Shown: piece by piece, positions 1 to 11,000 of the stretch | How the letters are laid out: every line of letters starts with the position of its first letter | Numbering within the stretch: position 1 is the first letter of the stretch | Source: Phoronis ovalis | Taxonomy: Eukaryota > Phoronida > Phoronidae | DNA length: 18,174 nt | NCBI GenBank assembly: GCA_028565635.1 | Contig: JAOXYB010018661.1 | Location: forward strand, 1-18,174 | Reading direction: 5' to 3' | Made by a program: the position numbers and the translations under genes | Notes under the pieces: generated by a model | Told to the model about the DNA's origin: nothing | Seen by the model: the letters and a program-made list of their open reading frames with translations, nothing else | Database searches by the model: none

Positions 1-190
1 CAAAATTACATCAGACCTGCGCTTTGACCTGTACTTACCCTGTAAAAAATACGAAGATGATCTGACGAAAGCTGAAGGCGTTAGAGCAACACAAACAAAA
101 GGGTACATACGCCGACGACGCCGACGCCGCATGCGGTACGACTATATGCCCATTCACTATTACATAGTGATGGGCATAAAAATGCTTAAT
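1..190. repeat. CpG-rich GACGCC block with hairpin and A-rich tail; possible transposable-element remnant
   Basis: Positions 110-136 are a run of GACGCC-type units, very CpG-rich against an AT-rich background. They are followed by an almost perfect inverted repeat: arm 145-160, three-base loop, arm 164-178, with one unpaired base. An A-rich stretch follows directly. A simple GC-rich repeat, then a stem-loop and an A-rich tail, resembles the 3' end of a non-autonomous retroelement, but no coding sequence or target duplication is visible. The left boundary may lie outside the window. The structure is seen directly; the transposon origin is inference. Confidence 0.4.
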
Positions 191-726
191 AAAATAGTAA
201 TCATAATATGATAATTTTTAACTTTATCTTTAATGTAGAGTTTTAGATGTTAAAAATTGATTTAAATAGCATTCCAAGAGTTCAATACAGTATATACTTA
301 GGGAGTAAATTAAATAAGAAAATTATTGAAAATACATAAATTTGATTTGAGTTTCTTATTAGACTATTGATTCTGTTATTATAGATAATTGAAATATCAA
401 GTCATTAAGGCTAGTGAGTACTCTTTGTATAAATCAAGTAAACTCTGCATTTCAGGGAAATACATTAAAAGCCCAAGTCTTGGAATCGAATATAAACGTA
501 TTAGCGTTATAGTCTGACAGTTTTTAAATATTAATACAGCTTGTCTAAAAAGTCAGCAACTCTTACAGAAAACAGTAACTTACTGTCTGTCTAAATGAGA
601 GTTACTAATTATACATCCAACACTGATATATCAAAAACTAATACCAGATAAAAAATAAAATTGGCTTCAATCAAAAATAAATGCGTAATATAGCAATCAT
701 CGCCGCTGTATAAATAGCCTGCTGTA

Positions 727-824
727 CAACAGCTACCCAGGCCTCCCCTAAAAAATGTTTATGCTCAGTAATACTCCATCTTAATACAATCCAACAGCTG
801 CCCAGGCCTCCTCTAAAAAATGTT
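727..824. repeat. 33-bp near-identical direct repeat pair
   Basis: Copies lie at 727-759 and 792-824, 65 bp apart, and differ at only two positions. Each reads CAACAGCT, then one variable base, then CCCAGGCCTCC and a CTAAAAAATGTT tail. The second copy is bracketed by TTAATACAA-type sequence on both sides (781-789 and 826-834). This could be a local tandem duplication or a fragment of a dispersed repeat. No coding frame explains it. Confidence 0.7.
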
Positions 825-1403
825 CTTAATACAACACTATTGCATTTACCATAGGTGACAGGTTAAATTGATAAATTATGAGTTTGATTTGATTCTCTTT
901 CTTTCGTGACAGTAAAACCAGGATTTTATATTTCACTAGATGTCATGCCACCTACTGCATGCAAATAATGTCATCTAAAGAATTTATAGTATTTTTTCCA
1001 TAACATCCTTGTGTGTTTCATATTTCCTCTTAAAAGTACTACTGGCATAAGCAGAATGAGTAAACTGAAATTAAGAATATATATATACTCTTTTAAACAT
1101 TCAAAAGCAGAAGGTGAAAAATTACAATTAATGCTGACCGTGTCTGTTAGAAAATTGCAGTACTGCATATGTATAGGAAAAGATGTTAAACAAAAATAGT
1201 CATTGCTAAAATTATAAACTGCTGTCATCTGTAGGTAAAAAAATGAAATACAGAGATACATTAAAATTTTATTTTAACATGTCAGAATCATTCATTACCT
1301 CGAGTTTATTTAACACAAACAAAAAGTGAAAGAAATCCTACATGTCTGAATGCTCTGTTGACTAAACATAGTCTTAAGACTTTTAGAACACCCTGTGTGA
1401 ATG

Positions 1404-1413
1404 TATTTAAAAG
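1404..1413 (+). promoter_or_regulatory. TATA-like element before the fibrinogen-related gene
   Basis: TATTTAAAAG lies 66 bp upstream of the start codon, a plausible TATA-box distance for a short 5' UTR. In a genome this AT-rich such motifs arise often by chance, so support is weak. An upstream non-coding exon cannot be excluded, because a CAG occurs at 1467-1469 just before the start. Confidence 0.25.
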
Positions 1414-1478
1414 ATACAATGAATAGAAAGCACTGCTGCAAATCATTATAGTTTGAACTTCCAAACCAGGCATGCGAA

Positions 1479-3289
1479 ATGTCTTACTATATATCAGCTA
1501 ACATGTTGACTCTCCTTGTAACAACATTTATCTGCTGCATGATTTCAAAAATTGAATGCAATGTTTTTGGTGGTCTATTAAGTATAGTCAAATATGAAAA
1601 CAAGAGAGTGATTAGTGGGAAGGTATTTGATATGCCTGAGAAATCCTCATCAGATTGTAAGAAAGAGTGTGTATTTAGTGTGCTATGTCGAGGAATACAA
1701 GTGGATAAAACTGCCAACAATACTCGACATTCACTGGTTTATGAACTAAATGTAACATTAGACTTTGAAGCAAATGTCCATTATGACTTTTACGAATTGG
1801 TAAGTGCTGTTTTTCAGTTTATTGCTTACATTTGATATAAATCAAAACATTTAATAGCTAGAGAAACTAACTTAGAACATTAAAGCTAAGCTAGACCCTC
1901 ATGACTGTTTAAATAAAAATATGTGATAAATATGTATTACATTTTTTTACACAAAATAAATATTTTCTAGAACTTTCCGGCTATGTTATGGTTGTATTTT
2001 CACAAAATTTAATTAGCATTTAATTATACCTCATAAAAATCATTAGGTACATTCTACTGGAAAACCTACTGGATCTAAATTCATGTTAACTACATTTTAA
2101 ATAAGTAAATGATACTCTCATAATTTGTATTTGAGCATTATTACATTGCACTAGTAATTTTGGTTATATAATGAATTTAACTTTTTGGCAAATAAGAAGT
2201 GAATCTTTTCTTTAAACACAACAAATAATGATATATTTGTTGTGGTGAATTCTGCCGAAATTTCAAGAGGATTGGAAGGAACACTTTCAAGATACATTGT
2301 ACCTTGTACAGGACTTTGAAGCAATTTCAATTTTACACCAGGGGTAAAAAAAAATTTTTTTACGCATTTAAATAGAATATAAGTAATTCTGTTGTCTGTA
2401 AACATGTTTTTATAATTTTTTACACTCAAACTTTTGTCAAGGTTTAGAAAGATATTGATTATTGTTAAATTGAGTTTGCTGATTTCGAGAAATTAATAAA
2501 TAAAGTATTTTTGATATTACTTTTTTACATTTGTTGGCATAAAAATCTCAGTTTTTCGAAGTTAGGTATACAATTGTTGAATACCAGGCAATAGCTACCG
2601 AGCTTTGACTATTTCAATACAGCATTGTTTTTTTTTTGCATCAGTGTACGAAGATATTATTTTTCCTCTAGGTACCAGTTGAAGGGGAATATTCAGGAAA
2701 GCATTTATGGTTAGAAGAAAACAACTGGATAACCTTTTTGCATCAATATGACGGATCCCAAGACTTCAACCAGCCTTGGCAAATATACAAAGATGGTTTT
2801 GGCTCATTTGATCAAGAGTTTTGGTTGGGCAACGAACATCTACATCAGATCACTAAACAAGGACAATATGAATTAGAAATCATTATGATGGATTGGAATA
2901 ACACATCAGCTCTCCAACAATATATTAACTTTTCTGTGGGATCAGAAGATGATAGATATCGCCTTCAACTTCAACCTGGGAACATAATGGACGGAATGGG
3001 CATTAAGCTTGATGGAAATCCTTTTTATTCTTACGATAATGATACGGCAACTAATTGCGCTAAAAGCCATTACGGTGGGTTTTGGTACTCTGACTGTGCT
3101 AGAACAAGTCCCACTGCCTATTACCCATATAATGGTGTCTGTGTACTGAATAACGACCTTCGCTGCATGAAGTATCAATTAAAGAGTGGTTATGTTCTTC
3201 TACAATCAATTAAAATCAGGATTAGAAGAATCGATTTAAGTGATCAGAAAGTAAAAGAAGATGAAATTATCAGCATGAGTATTCACTGA
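1479..3289 (+). CDS. Secreted fibrinogen-related protein (FReD), two exons 1479-1799 and 2672-3289
   Basis: The spliced product has 312 residues. Exon 1 ends at donor GTAAGT (1800) and exon 2 follows acceptor CCTCTAG (2671), both in phase 0. An in-frame TAG at 1449 and the hydrophobic N-terminus support the ATG at 1479. Residues 1-27 look like a signal peptide. Residues 28-107 hold Cys60, Cys64 and Cys70 in a PAN/apple-like arrangement (tentative). Residues 108-312 are a fibrinogen C-terminal domain: DFNQPWQIYKDGFG at 138-151, EFWLGNEHLHQIT at 156-168, a Ca-site-like DNDTATNCA at 229-237 and GGFWYSDC at 242-249. Several N-glycosylation sequons occur. Family knowledge: such proteins are extracellular lectins or adhesion and immune factors. 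The first disulfide of the domain, normally around a VYCDM motif, is missing, and two extra Cys lie at 264 and 272. A further exon in the 872-bp intron is possible but was not seen. Fold assignment is strong; ligand and function are unknown. Confidence 0.9.
1800..2671 (+). other. Intron of the fibrinogen-related gene
   Basis: An 872-bp AT-rich intron with a GTAAGT donor and a pyrimidine-rich TTTTTCCTCTAG acceptor. No additional fibrinogen exon, such as one carrying the missing N-terminal cysteines of the domain, was recognised. On the minus strand there is an open stretch at 2151-2429, but it lacks splice signals and recognisable similarity. Confidence 0.75.
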
Positions 3290-4342
3290 AAAGAATTTTA
3301 CATATACATTTTAATCTAAACCTAAATTTTGCTTTAAGCAGATAACTTTTAATAGTATAACAAGACCTTCATCAGCAACTCTAGTAGATGGAAAGTCGCA
3401 TGACAATTCAGCACTCAATACATGTTACAAAAATGACTATAAATTTTAGCCAGTAAAAGTATTTGTAGGGTCTTAGCTATGATAAAAGATGATAAATTTG
3501 TAAAAAAATACAAAATGATATCAGCCCAAAATTTCAAGAGGCTTTGATGAATCTGCTATTCGGGGAACTAAAAAGACATCAGACAACTTTCGTTTATTCG
3601 CAGTTAAAGAAACTGATGTAGTAAATCACAGTAGTAACTACTGAACAGCTTGCTAGCTGATTGTGCATGTGCTAATATTTCTTGTATAGGTACGGAGAAT
3701 ACAAGTGTAATAATAGCTATTAGTTCATACTTTTGTGGAATTAGCCAATCAGCATTCAGTATTTCCAACCAATATTTCACAGTATCAGCTGGCATCATAA
3801 CGTGCCATGTCATGGCTACATGTTATGTAAGACATGAGGGTGTTAAATAGTTTTAATTTAAACGACATTCCGTTTTCTTCAAGTTATCATATTTCTATTT
3901 TAAGCCACAAAATATTTACCTCATTATATAATTTAATAGAAATATACCCAGATTGTTTTTCAAGTTTTTTATCTGGAGTGTAACTCGGAGGGAAATTATT
4001 ATATATAGCACTTGTCTAACACACCTTAGCAAAGTTAGACTTTTTCCAAAATCAAGGAGATAATTCCTAATTATTTTTAAATCATTAGGTATTATCTTAA
4101 AAATATTTTTAAAATGTTTTCCAGTGAATATCAGCAGCTGGGCTTTTGTATGAATAGAAATAAGTTCCATAAATATGTACGATTTTTGAAAGGTATAAAT
4201 TAAAATTAAAATTTAGCAATCATATATTCAGAAATGCTAATAACAAGGTCAAGGACAATAAAGAAACTAAATAAATGATGGAAAAGTAAACATCCGCTAA
4301 TCACACAATAGCTGCAGGAAATAAAATATCTCCAATACTTAC
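3290..4342. other. Spacer between the fibrinogen stop codon and the last visible NCAPD2 exon
   Basis: AT-rich sequence. It presumably contains the 3' UTR of the fibrinogen-related gene on the plus strand and intron sequence of NCAPD2 on the minus strand. The nearest plus-strand AATAAA seen is at 4257-4262, nearly 1 kb from the stop codon, so a weaker variant nearer the stop may be used. I looked here for the next NCAPD2 exon, expected to resemble human residues after GKFCMIS, and found none. Confidence 0.6.
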
Positions 4343-7300
4343 CTAACCATCATGAATTTTGCCAAGGCCAAAGTAGCAGCTGTACGCAGTTCAGGATCAG
4401 GGTACTTGACTTGATTGTTGCAGACAGCAACCAGGATTGGACGCAGCATTGCCAGAAGGTTGGTCCCTATAGTGGTTGATAGCATTGTAATAAGTCTACT
4501 GCATACTTCAGTAAAGAAGACTAAACGAAACTGGAACTTGGCAATTACTAGTAAACAAACTGTGAAGTATATTTTCTTCCAAATTATTCCTAATTAGGAG
4601 ATGCAAACTAAACAGTTAAGTAATCGCAGAGCTAAAAACTTGGTTAAAGCAGATTTTTTCTGTCCATACATGCAACACATGAACTTGTCCTAACAGAGCA
4701 CTTGTCCGTTAAGGAAAATTCTGCTAGATAAGCAAAAGATTAAGTTGGATGCATACTATCTTGACAGAATAAATGAATGAGAATTTATCTAACTATCTGC
4801 AAATTTACCATTTACAACTTCTTGTTCTGTGATCTGACGAATGTAATCCGATTCTGCATCCTCCGCTGCGGCTCCAGTTAATCCAAGTTCTTCTTCAATC
4901 GTCTCATTTTCCTACAAGGATAAAAAACATATTAACAGGCTGGTTACTAATTCTACACATTTTATTCAATTTCCGACTTTTATTTTTCCATCTTGTCTGT
5001 GAAGACATGTATTGTCATAACAAGACATTCATCCACCTTAGAATAACTTTCAAACATTGTTTATTGTCACATACAATAATTATACCATACTTTTGTCTTA
5101 TTAGAAGTTGAGTTGGCTGCTTGTTTCTTTCCATTCTCTTTCTGTTGTTCTTGAACAGCATGACGTCTTTTTAACTCTCCAAATACATGCACATCCAAAT
5201 GTACAAGCTGTCGTAATGCAATATGACCAGCTAAAGACAGCAAGCGTGCCAACATGCCAGAGGAACAGGACATGATTGGTTGAGAATTTGAAGTCTCATT
5301 GTCAACATTACCGCTTTCATCTGGAACTAAAATCAATGAAATTTTTTTTAAATCAAAATTATATTCAATATCCTGTTTACCCATCACTTATGGATAGATA
5401 GGTATAAAAAGAAATAATATAGGTACCTTCCATGTTCTCCTGTTCTTTACTTGTCATAACAATGTCTGCTACATGCTTGATGATATCTCCACATATAACA
5501 TCCGGATGTTCTGCCAGACGGTAGATTACATTAACAGCTTGTTCCCCCAGCGGAATCCAGTTGCGCTTACAAAGCTTGGGAATACCTGAAAGAGGATAAA
5601 GTTGACATAATGTTCACAATTAAACTTTATACACTTTTAATATAAGTATTATTACTTATTTTTAATACATAAAGTATTATTACTTATTTTTAGTTAAGTT
5701 CTGCACTAGTCTATGATTACTGAACACACAAGCATAAAACTAGAATTTTATGCCATGATATTTTTTGTATTCAAAGGAACCTTGAATGAGAATGTCCGAG
5801 AGCCTTTGAAATATGTCGTGATCCACAGGAAATTTATAGGGCTCATCAGCAACCGCTCCCTTGGCCTATAAAACAAGAAAATGCAGCTTAGTTGAGTAGG
5901 AAATGCTTATACCTGGAGATATCAACGTAATTAGAATTCCTACCAAAAATGAGCTGTTATCTTACACCAGTTATTCAAAATATATGCAAGTTAAGAATAG
6001 ATGATGTAGAAATGTGGCATAATATTACATATTACAGTCAGATGCCACAAAGCATTCAAAAATATATTGATTCATTATAATGCTGATATAATTTGTCATA
6101 TTTACCCTTTTAGATGAAGTCAGCTTCAGTAAAGCAAGGCATGTATCCTTTGCCAAACCAAAATCTTCAAACGCTCGAGGTCCTAAGCCTTCCTTAACCA
6201 AGATATCAATGTTACTGCGAACAATTTCAACTTCAGCTCTGAAATGCAAAAAATTAAGTGATACTGTAAAAAATCATTAGGACTGCTCTGCTTTTAGTTG
6301 TATGGGAGAGGGAGGAGAGAAGGAAGGCATTTGTAGAAGACCCCACCACCCATAATATATTTAATGCTTTATTACATACTATTATATGCAGTGTTCTCCA
6401 CAAAAAACTTATACTTGTTCAGGGCACCAATGAACTTTAGTATTTAAATCTTGTATTATTTATCAACACTTTATCTATCAATGTTTGGGTATACATAAAT
6501 AATATCATTGGCCCTGGAACATGTATACATTATTTTATGGAGAACACTGATATGTACATGTATTGATTAGAAACTCACTACCATTATTGTTTTATTGAAG
6601 TTCATTCGCTCCCTCCCATAAAACTAAAAACAGCATTTGCCTTTAAGATTTAGCTTCATTTCTGTTGTGCAATTTTTAATTGCACTTAATGCTACATGTA
6701 TAAAATATCGTGGTAAAAATGCAAAACGTCAAAAAAATTAATTACCCATGAAAACGCTTCACTTCTCTTAAGTTTTTGCTTTGCTAGCCCATTCCAATGT
6801 AATGGGTGGCTATCCTACTTGCTCAAAACCTATATGTACTACTACTACTACTACTACAACTTTAAGAATGACAAAGACATTCATGTATGCAAAATCACAA
6901 ACAGATTAAACATGCATTATAGGTCTTTTCTACTGATACAGAGGGTTGATTGCATACCAGACTCTAATACTAACCCAGCTGCCATGCCTAGTAGTAAGAG
7001 TGCCCCACGACTCTCATCCTCAGTAGTTCCAGGAATTTTCATGGTGAATCTTTCCCAAAGCATCTGAATGACATTGGAACCAATTTCTTCTGAACGGACA
7101 AACTCACATATCTAAACAAATTAATACATGAGGTTAGTTATTTACCACAATAGAACATTCTAATTGTTGCTAGCAGGTTTTATAAACACCTTATGTTAGC
7201 ATTTTTCCAATATAATATATCTATTTTATGATAGCATTTTAATGACAATTAACAAAATGACAACATGTTGACTTCTAGATATCCCTAAATATCCAGAAAT

Positions 7301-8076
7301 ATACCATCTATCAAATATTTATACTTTTCTTGTGTATTTAATTACTCCATTTTTTAAGTTTTAACTTTTCAAGCTTACAAGTTCTTCAAGTGACACTACA
7401 TCAGCCATGGAAGCTCCATATGTCAACGCAGTGAGATTCTTAACAATGGCCTGGGCTTTGACTCTGCAAAATAAGAAATAATCGTAGCTTAATTTTTTGG
7501 TAGTAAAATTGGTTAAACTGAGATTAAAAAAACTAATTGTATACTTTCGGCACAAAATTCAAGATACCAAATTTCATAAAGGTATTAAAATCCATTTTAC
7601 TTTATAATTCTATTCCACACAGGAAAACAATTGTGATAAGCTTCTTTATGCAACAAGATGGTCAATACTTTGTAAGTCATACCACTAACAAAGTAACTGA
7701 ATATCAGGTATTTGAAGTACTATGAGTATGAGCAACAGCTCAACAAATACATATTAAATTTTCTATACAATGTATGACGTAAACTTCCATTCAAGTTTAT
7801 TATCTATTGGAAGAAGCCTTACCTTTGATTTCCAGTAGCAGGACTAAGGTACAGTCTTTTATATGCATCAACAACTGCATCTTTGACGCCTTGTTCTTTA
7901 GACCACATAAGAGCCAACATACGACGTACGCCATGCATTGCATTACTAACACCAAACTCAAAACTAGTCACAAAGAACTCAATGGCTTCAGTGATATCAG
8001 TGGTGTTTTTGGATCCAAGGAGTTGACAAATAATCGGTACAGCGATTTGTAGCTTTGTGGCAAACTGCATAGAGTC
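4343..8076 (-). CDS. NCAPD2: NCAPD2 exons 17-25 (residues 634-1071)
   Basis: Exon limits: 8076-7823, 7463-7379, 7111-6975, 6238-6106, 5865-5781, 5585-5427, 5326-5091, 4911-4809, 4466-4343. Exon 17 is the best conserved: EAIEFFVTSFEFGV, GVRRMLALMWSKEQGVKDAV and AYKRLYLSP line up closely with the human protein. Other landmarks are RVKAQAIVKNLT (exons 17/18), WERFTM and SRGALLLLGMAAG (exon 19), YKFPVDHDIFQRL (exon 21), WIPLGEQAVNVIYRLAEHPD (exon 22), LLSLAGHIALRQLVHLDVHV (exon 23), a basic KKQAANSTSNKTK linker, EEELGLTGAAAEDAE (exon 24) and LRTAATLALAKFMMV (exon 25). The final codon is split (AG plus one base) at a strong GTAAGT donor. The donor after exon 21 is a weak GTTCCT. Confidence 0.96.
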
Positions 8077-11000
8077 CTAGCAGGGAACAATAAAGAAACA
8101 ATTAGAAATTATATAAATAAGATTTTACTTGCTGAAAATCTAACATTGCATTACTTACAAAAAACACATTGTGGAGTGTTGTTAAGTACTTTTAAAACTA
8201 TGACACAATCATTATATTATAAACAGCATTGTAATACCAAGCAACAGTACAAATAAACAATATGTGTCATAGTTTAAAGTTTACAGATCCAATTTTAAAC
8301 TAAAAGCAGAGTATTTCATAAAAATCTAAACAATTACATTTTTCTTATTCTTGAACATATAAAAGGCATACCTTGAGATACTGTACCAGAACTTGCTGTT
8401 TGGTGACTTCATTGACAACATTTTTCTCCTGGCTGTCAGCTTCCTCAGGGTCCTCAGTAGGAACAGGTTCAGCCACCTCAGGTACTCCTTCCTTGCATGT
8501 TCCTACAAATGACAAAAAAAACATGATTTAACATTTTAATATATGTGGACATGATATAGCATCAACCACTTACTGCAATACTATGTTATTGTAATAAATA
8601 TTTTGAATATATGCTGCATGAATATAATGTCACAGAAGGGCAAAAAATTAAAAAACAGAAAACGTCAATATCAAATACTGTTAAAATAAACTAGAATGTC
8701 ACCATGGTATATTTATCAGTTCTGGGAACCTATGATATAACAATTTATGTCTTGACCAGTATAGGCATAATTTGGAATGATTCAGCGGCAATTAAAACTC
8801 CTTGATACCAAAATTACAAGCAAATTGCACCTATAAATATTGCTTTGATTCCAGTCAGCAGCTTCGTTTCAGGACTTTCATCATCTTCACCCTCATTTTC
8901 ATCCGACACACTCTTTTTCTGAAACAGCTCATACTCCGGCCAGGCATCCACAGCTGCTTGGAACAACTGAGCAGCTTCTTTGTACTGTTTGCTATGCAAC
9001 AATTCCAATACCTTTGTAACTGCTCTGCAACAAAATAAATAAATTCCACTGATGTACTGCAATAATTACAACACTTTTAGAAGGCAGCATTTGAAAACAG
9101 ATTTTCAATGGGTGCTATCAATATAAAGTAAGCATAGTTATTTGACATGAAGTAGATAACGTTTTACACGAACCAAGTACACTGCTGACAGTTAAAACAC
9201 CTGTTACTTTTTATTATCACGTTCTTGCATTTTAATAGCAAATCCCCATACATGATAATAACACTTGTGTAAACATAAACAAAACAAAATTAAAGGGAAT
9301 CAATACTAAGTGAAGAATATCTACCCTTCGACAGTCTCATCTTCAGTCAAAGGAGTCAGAGAGATTTCTTTGTCGTCCTCTTGCAGCAACTCAGTAATAA
9401 CATGTTTTACATTCTTCTCCATAGAAATCCATTCCTCCTCTGCAGCAGATGTGGAACTTTCTGAAATTAAGATTAAAAAAGAAAATAGTTTTATTCAAAC
9501 TTCACAATAGGCCATGTGCTTGCACTAGGAGGTGTCAATCAAACTCACAATTCCATGTTTTGTGAAAGCATTGCTTCAGCTTCAGATTGTTCACTCGCAA
9601 AATCCAGAATTGTAGAGCATTTTAGTTTAAGCGATGGAGCCATGAAGTGCAACCAAATAGTTCTCCGATTCATCTGAAATTTTTCTACAAAATTTCTAGT
9701 GATACAGTCATGGCTTATTTCTTATGTAAAGACAGTACAGACTAGAATGCAGAATTGTTAAATGATTGCTCATTTTTAACTCTGCCTCAAACAGTAATAC
9801 AACTTTATTGGCTGCTGGAATGTTTGAGCCTGTACCTTGGGATGATGAGACATCCACAGTTTCATCAGGCATCATCTCCTGCAGGTTTGTCTTTTCCTTT
9901 TCATAGTTAGCTTTTAATTCCTCCAAAGGCAACTGAAACACAATGAATACAAAAATTCCATCAAAACCGCAATCTGACTTTGTTTTCACACCTACAACAC
10001 ATCCCATGAAACCATCATGAAAAGTCACTACATATCCAAATTTGTAAACAAAGTATTAAGAAGTAAATACTAAGTAACATCATGCCTAACCTTTCACCTG
10101 GAATGCATAGTGTAGACCAAGTGTTAGAACAATATTAATCTCAATCTCAGTGGCCTAGTGGTTTAGAGCACTATCAACCAACTACATATAAATGTACCAG
10201 TAAAGGAAATTGTTCACAATAACAGATCTTCACAGAGCAGAATAATCATACAATTACAACAAAACAGTGTAACTATTTTTATGAAGGGGAGGACTTAATG
10301 AAACTAAACAAGACGTATGTACCCACCTTGGCAGCAAATGGATTGCTTCTCAGCAGAGCAGTCAATAGCTGTATGGCATACTTTCTCACTTGGCTGGACT
10401 TATCTTGTAATCTGCCAATCACAAGATCTAACACATGCTGCTGTCGAGGCAGTGGCAAGGCCTAAGAAAATAAAATCATAATCCAAATCAAGAAGAAACA
10501 AAATGATATGGATCTTGGCAACAAATAATCTTTTTTGTTTATCTTCATATATGTTTTTCTACAAATCTTTATTGTTTATTTATATCTACAGCTTGTGCCC
10601 AAGTTTTGTCATAGATATTAGAACTGCCAAAAGTCCATGACCTTAGTAGTATCCTAATGTCATCTTATAAAGACATACAGAAATGTGAGTGTTATAATGC
10701 TTACAGCACCACATTTCATGACTGTAAGGTGCTAGATCCCTTTAAAACTTTATTTTCTTGCAATAGGTCAAGGTCATGTATCTTTTACAGTAAAATTAAA
10801 AATAGCATGCATGTAGAAAACAGCTAAAAGCACACATGTACTAACCTTTTCATTGACAACATTGTACCAAATCTGTAACACTTTGCTTCTCACAAATGCA
10901 TGAACATCATGTATATGATCCTAAAATATTGTGCAATTAAAAGCAAGGCTATATTAATAGATGACAGCTGTCTGGAATTGCCTACAGTGACAAAATGCCT

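Larger units (their letters stand above)
191..1478. other. Non-coding AT-rich region upstream of the fibrinogen-related gene
   Basis: No exon with plausible splice sites or recognisable protein similarity was found on either strand. The region contains the 33-bp direct repeat described separately and, near its right end, a TATA-like sequence at 1404-1413, about 70 bp before the fibrinogen start codon. If NCAPD2 continues past the left edge, this is also intronic DNA of that gene on the minus strand. Confidence 0.6.

Noticed and set aside
2151-2429. Minus-strand open frame of 92 codons inside the fibrinogen intron, with a coding-looking central part
   Set aside because: No acceptor or donor in a useful position, no recognisable family, and it does not match any part of the missing NCAPD2 C-terminus. 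Its length is not exceptional for open frames here.
2942-3178. Minus-strand open frame under the fibrinogen domain exon
   Set aside because: It lies opposite the conserved coding sequence and is a shadow of it.
3604-3850. Overlapping open frames on both strands between the fibrinogen gene and NCAPD2, the minus one faintly like a transposase C-terminal helix region
   Set aside because: The similarity is only a hydrophobic pattern without the conserved ER-FS motif of hAT elements, and there is no supporting terminal repeat or second open segment.
3916-4170. Minus-strand open frame just after the last visible NCAPD2 exon
   Set aside because: Checked as the next NCAPD2 exon. The sequence does not resemble the family and lacks a fitting phase and acceptor.
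9708-9835. Extension of NCAPD2 exon 13 as coding sequence
   Set aside because: It reads open for about 42 codons, but the family frame resumes correctly only if splicing occurs at the GTACAG donor (9835) to the acceptor before 9460.
10151-10225. Intact tRNA gene
   Set aside because: Only the box A half matches. No box B (GGTTCRANNCC) or cloverleaf stems follow.
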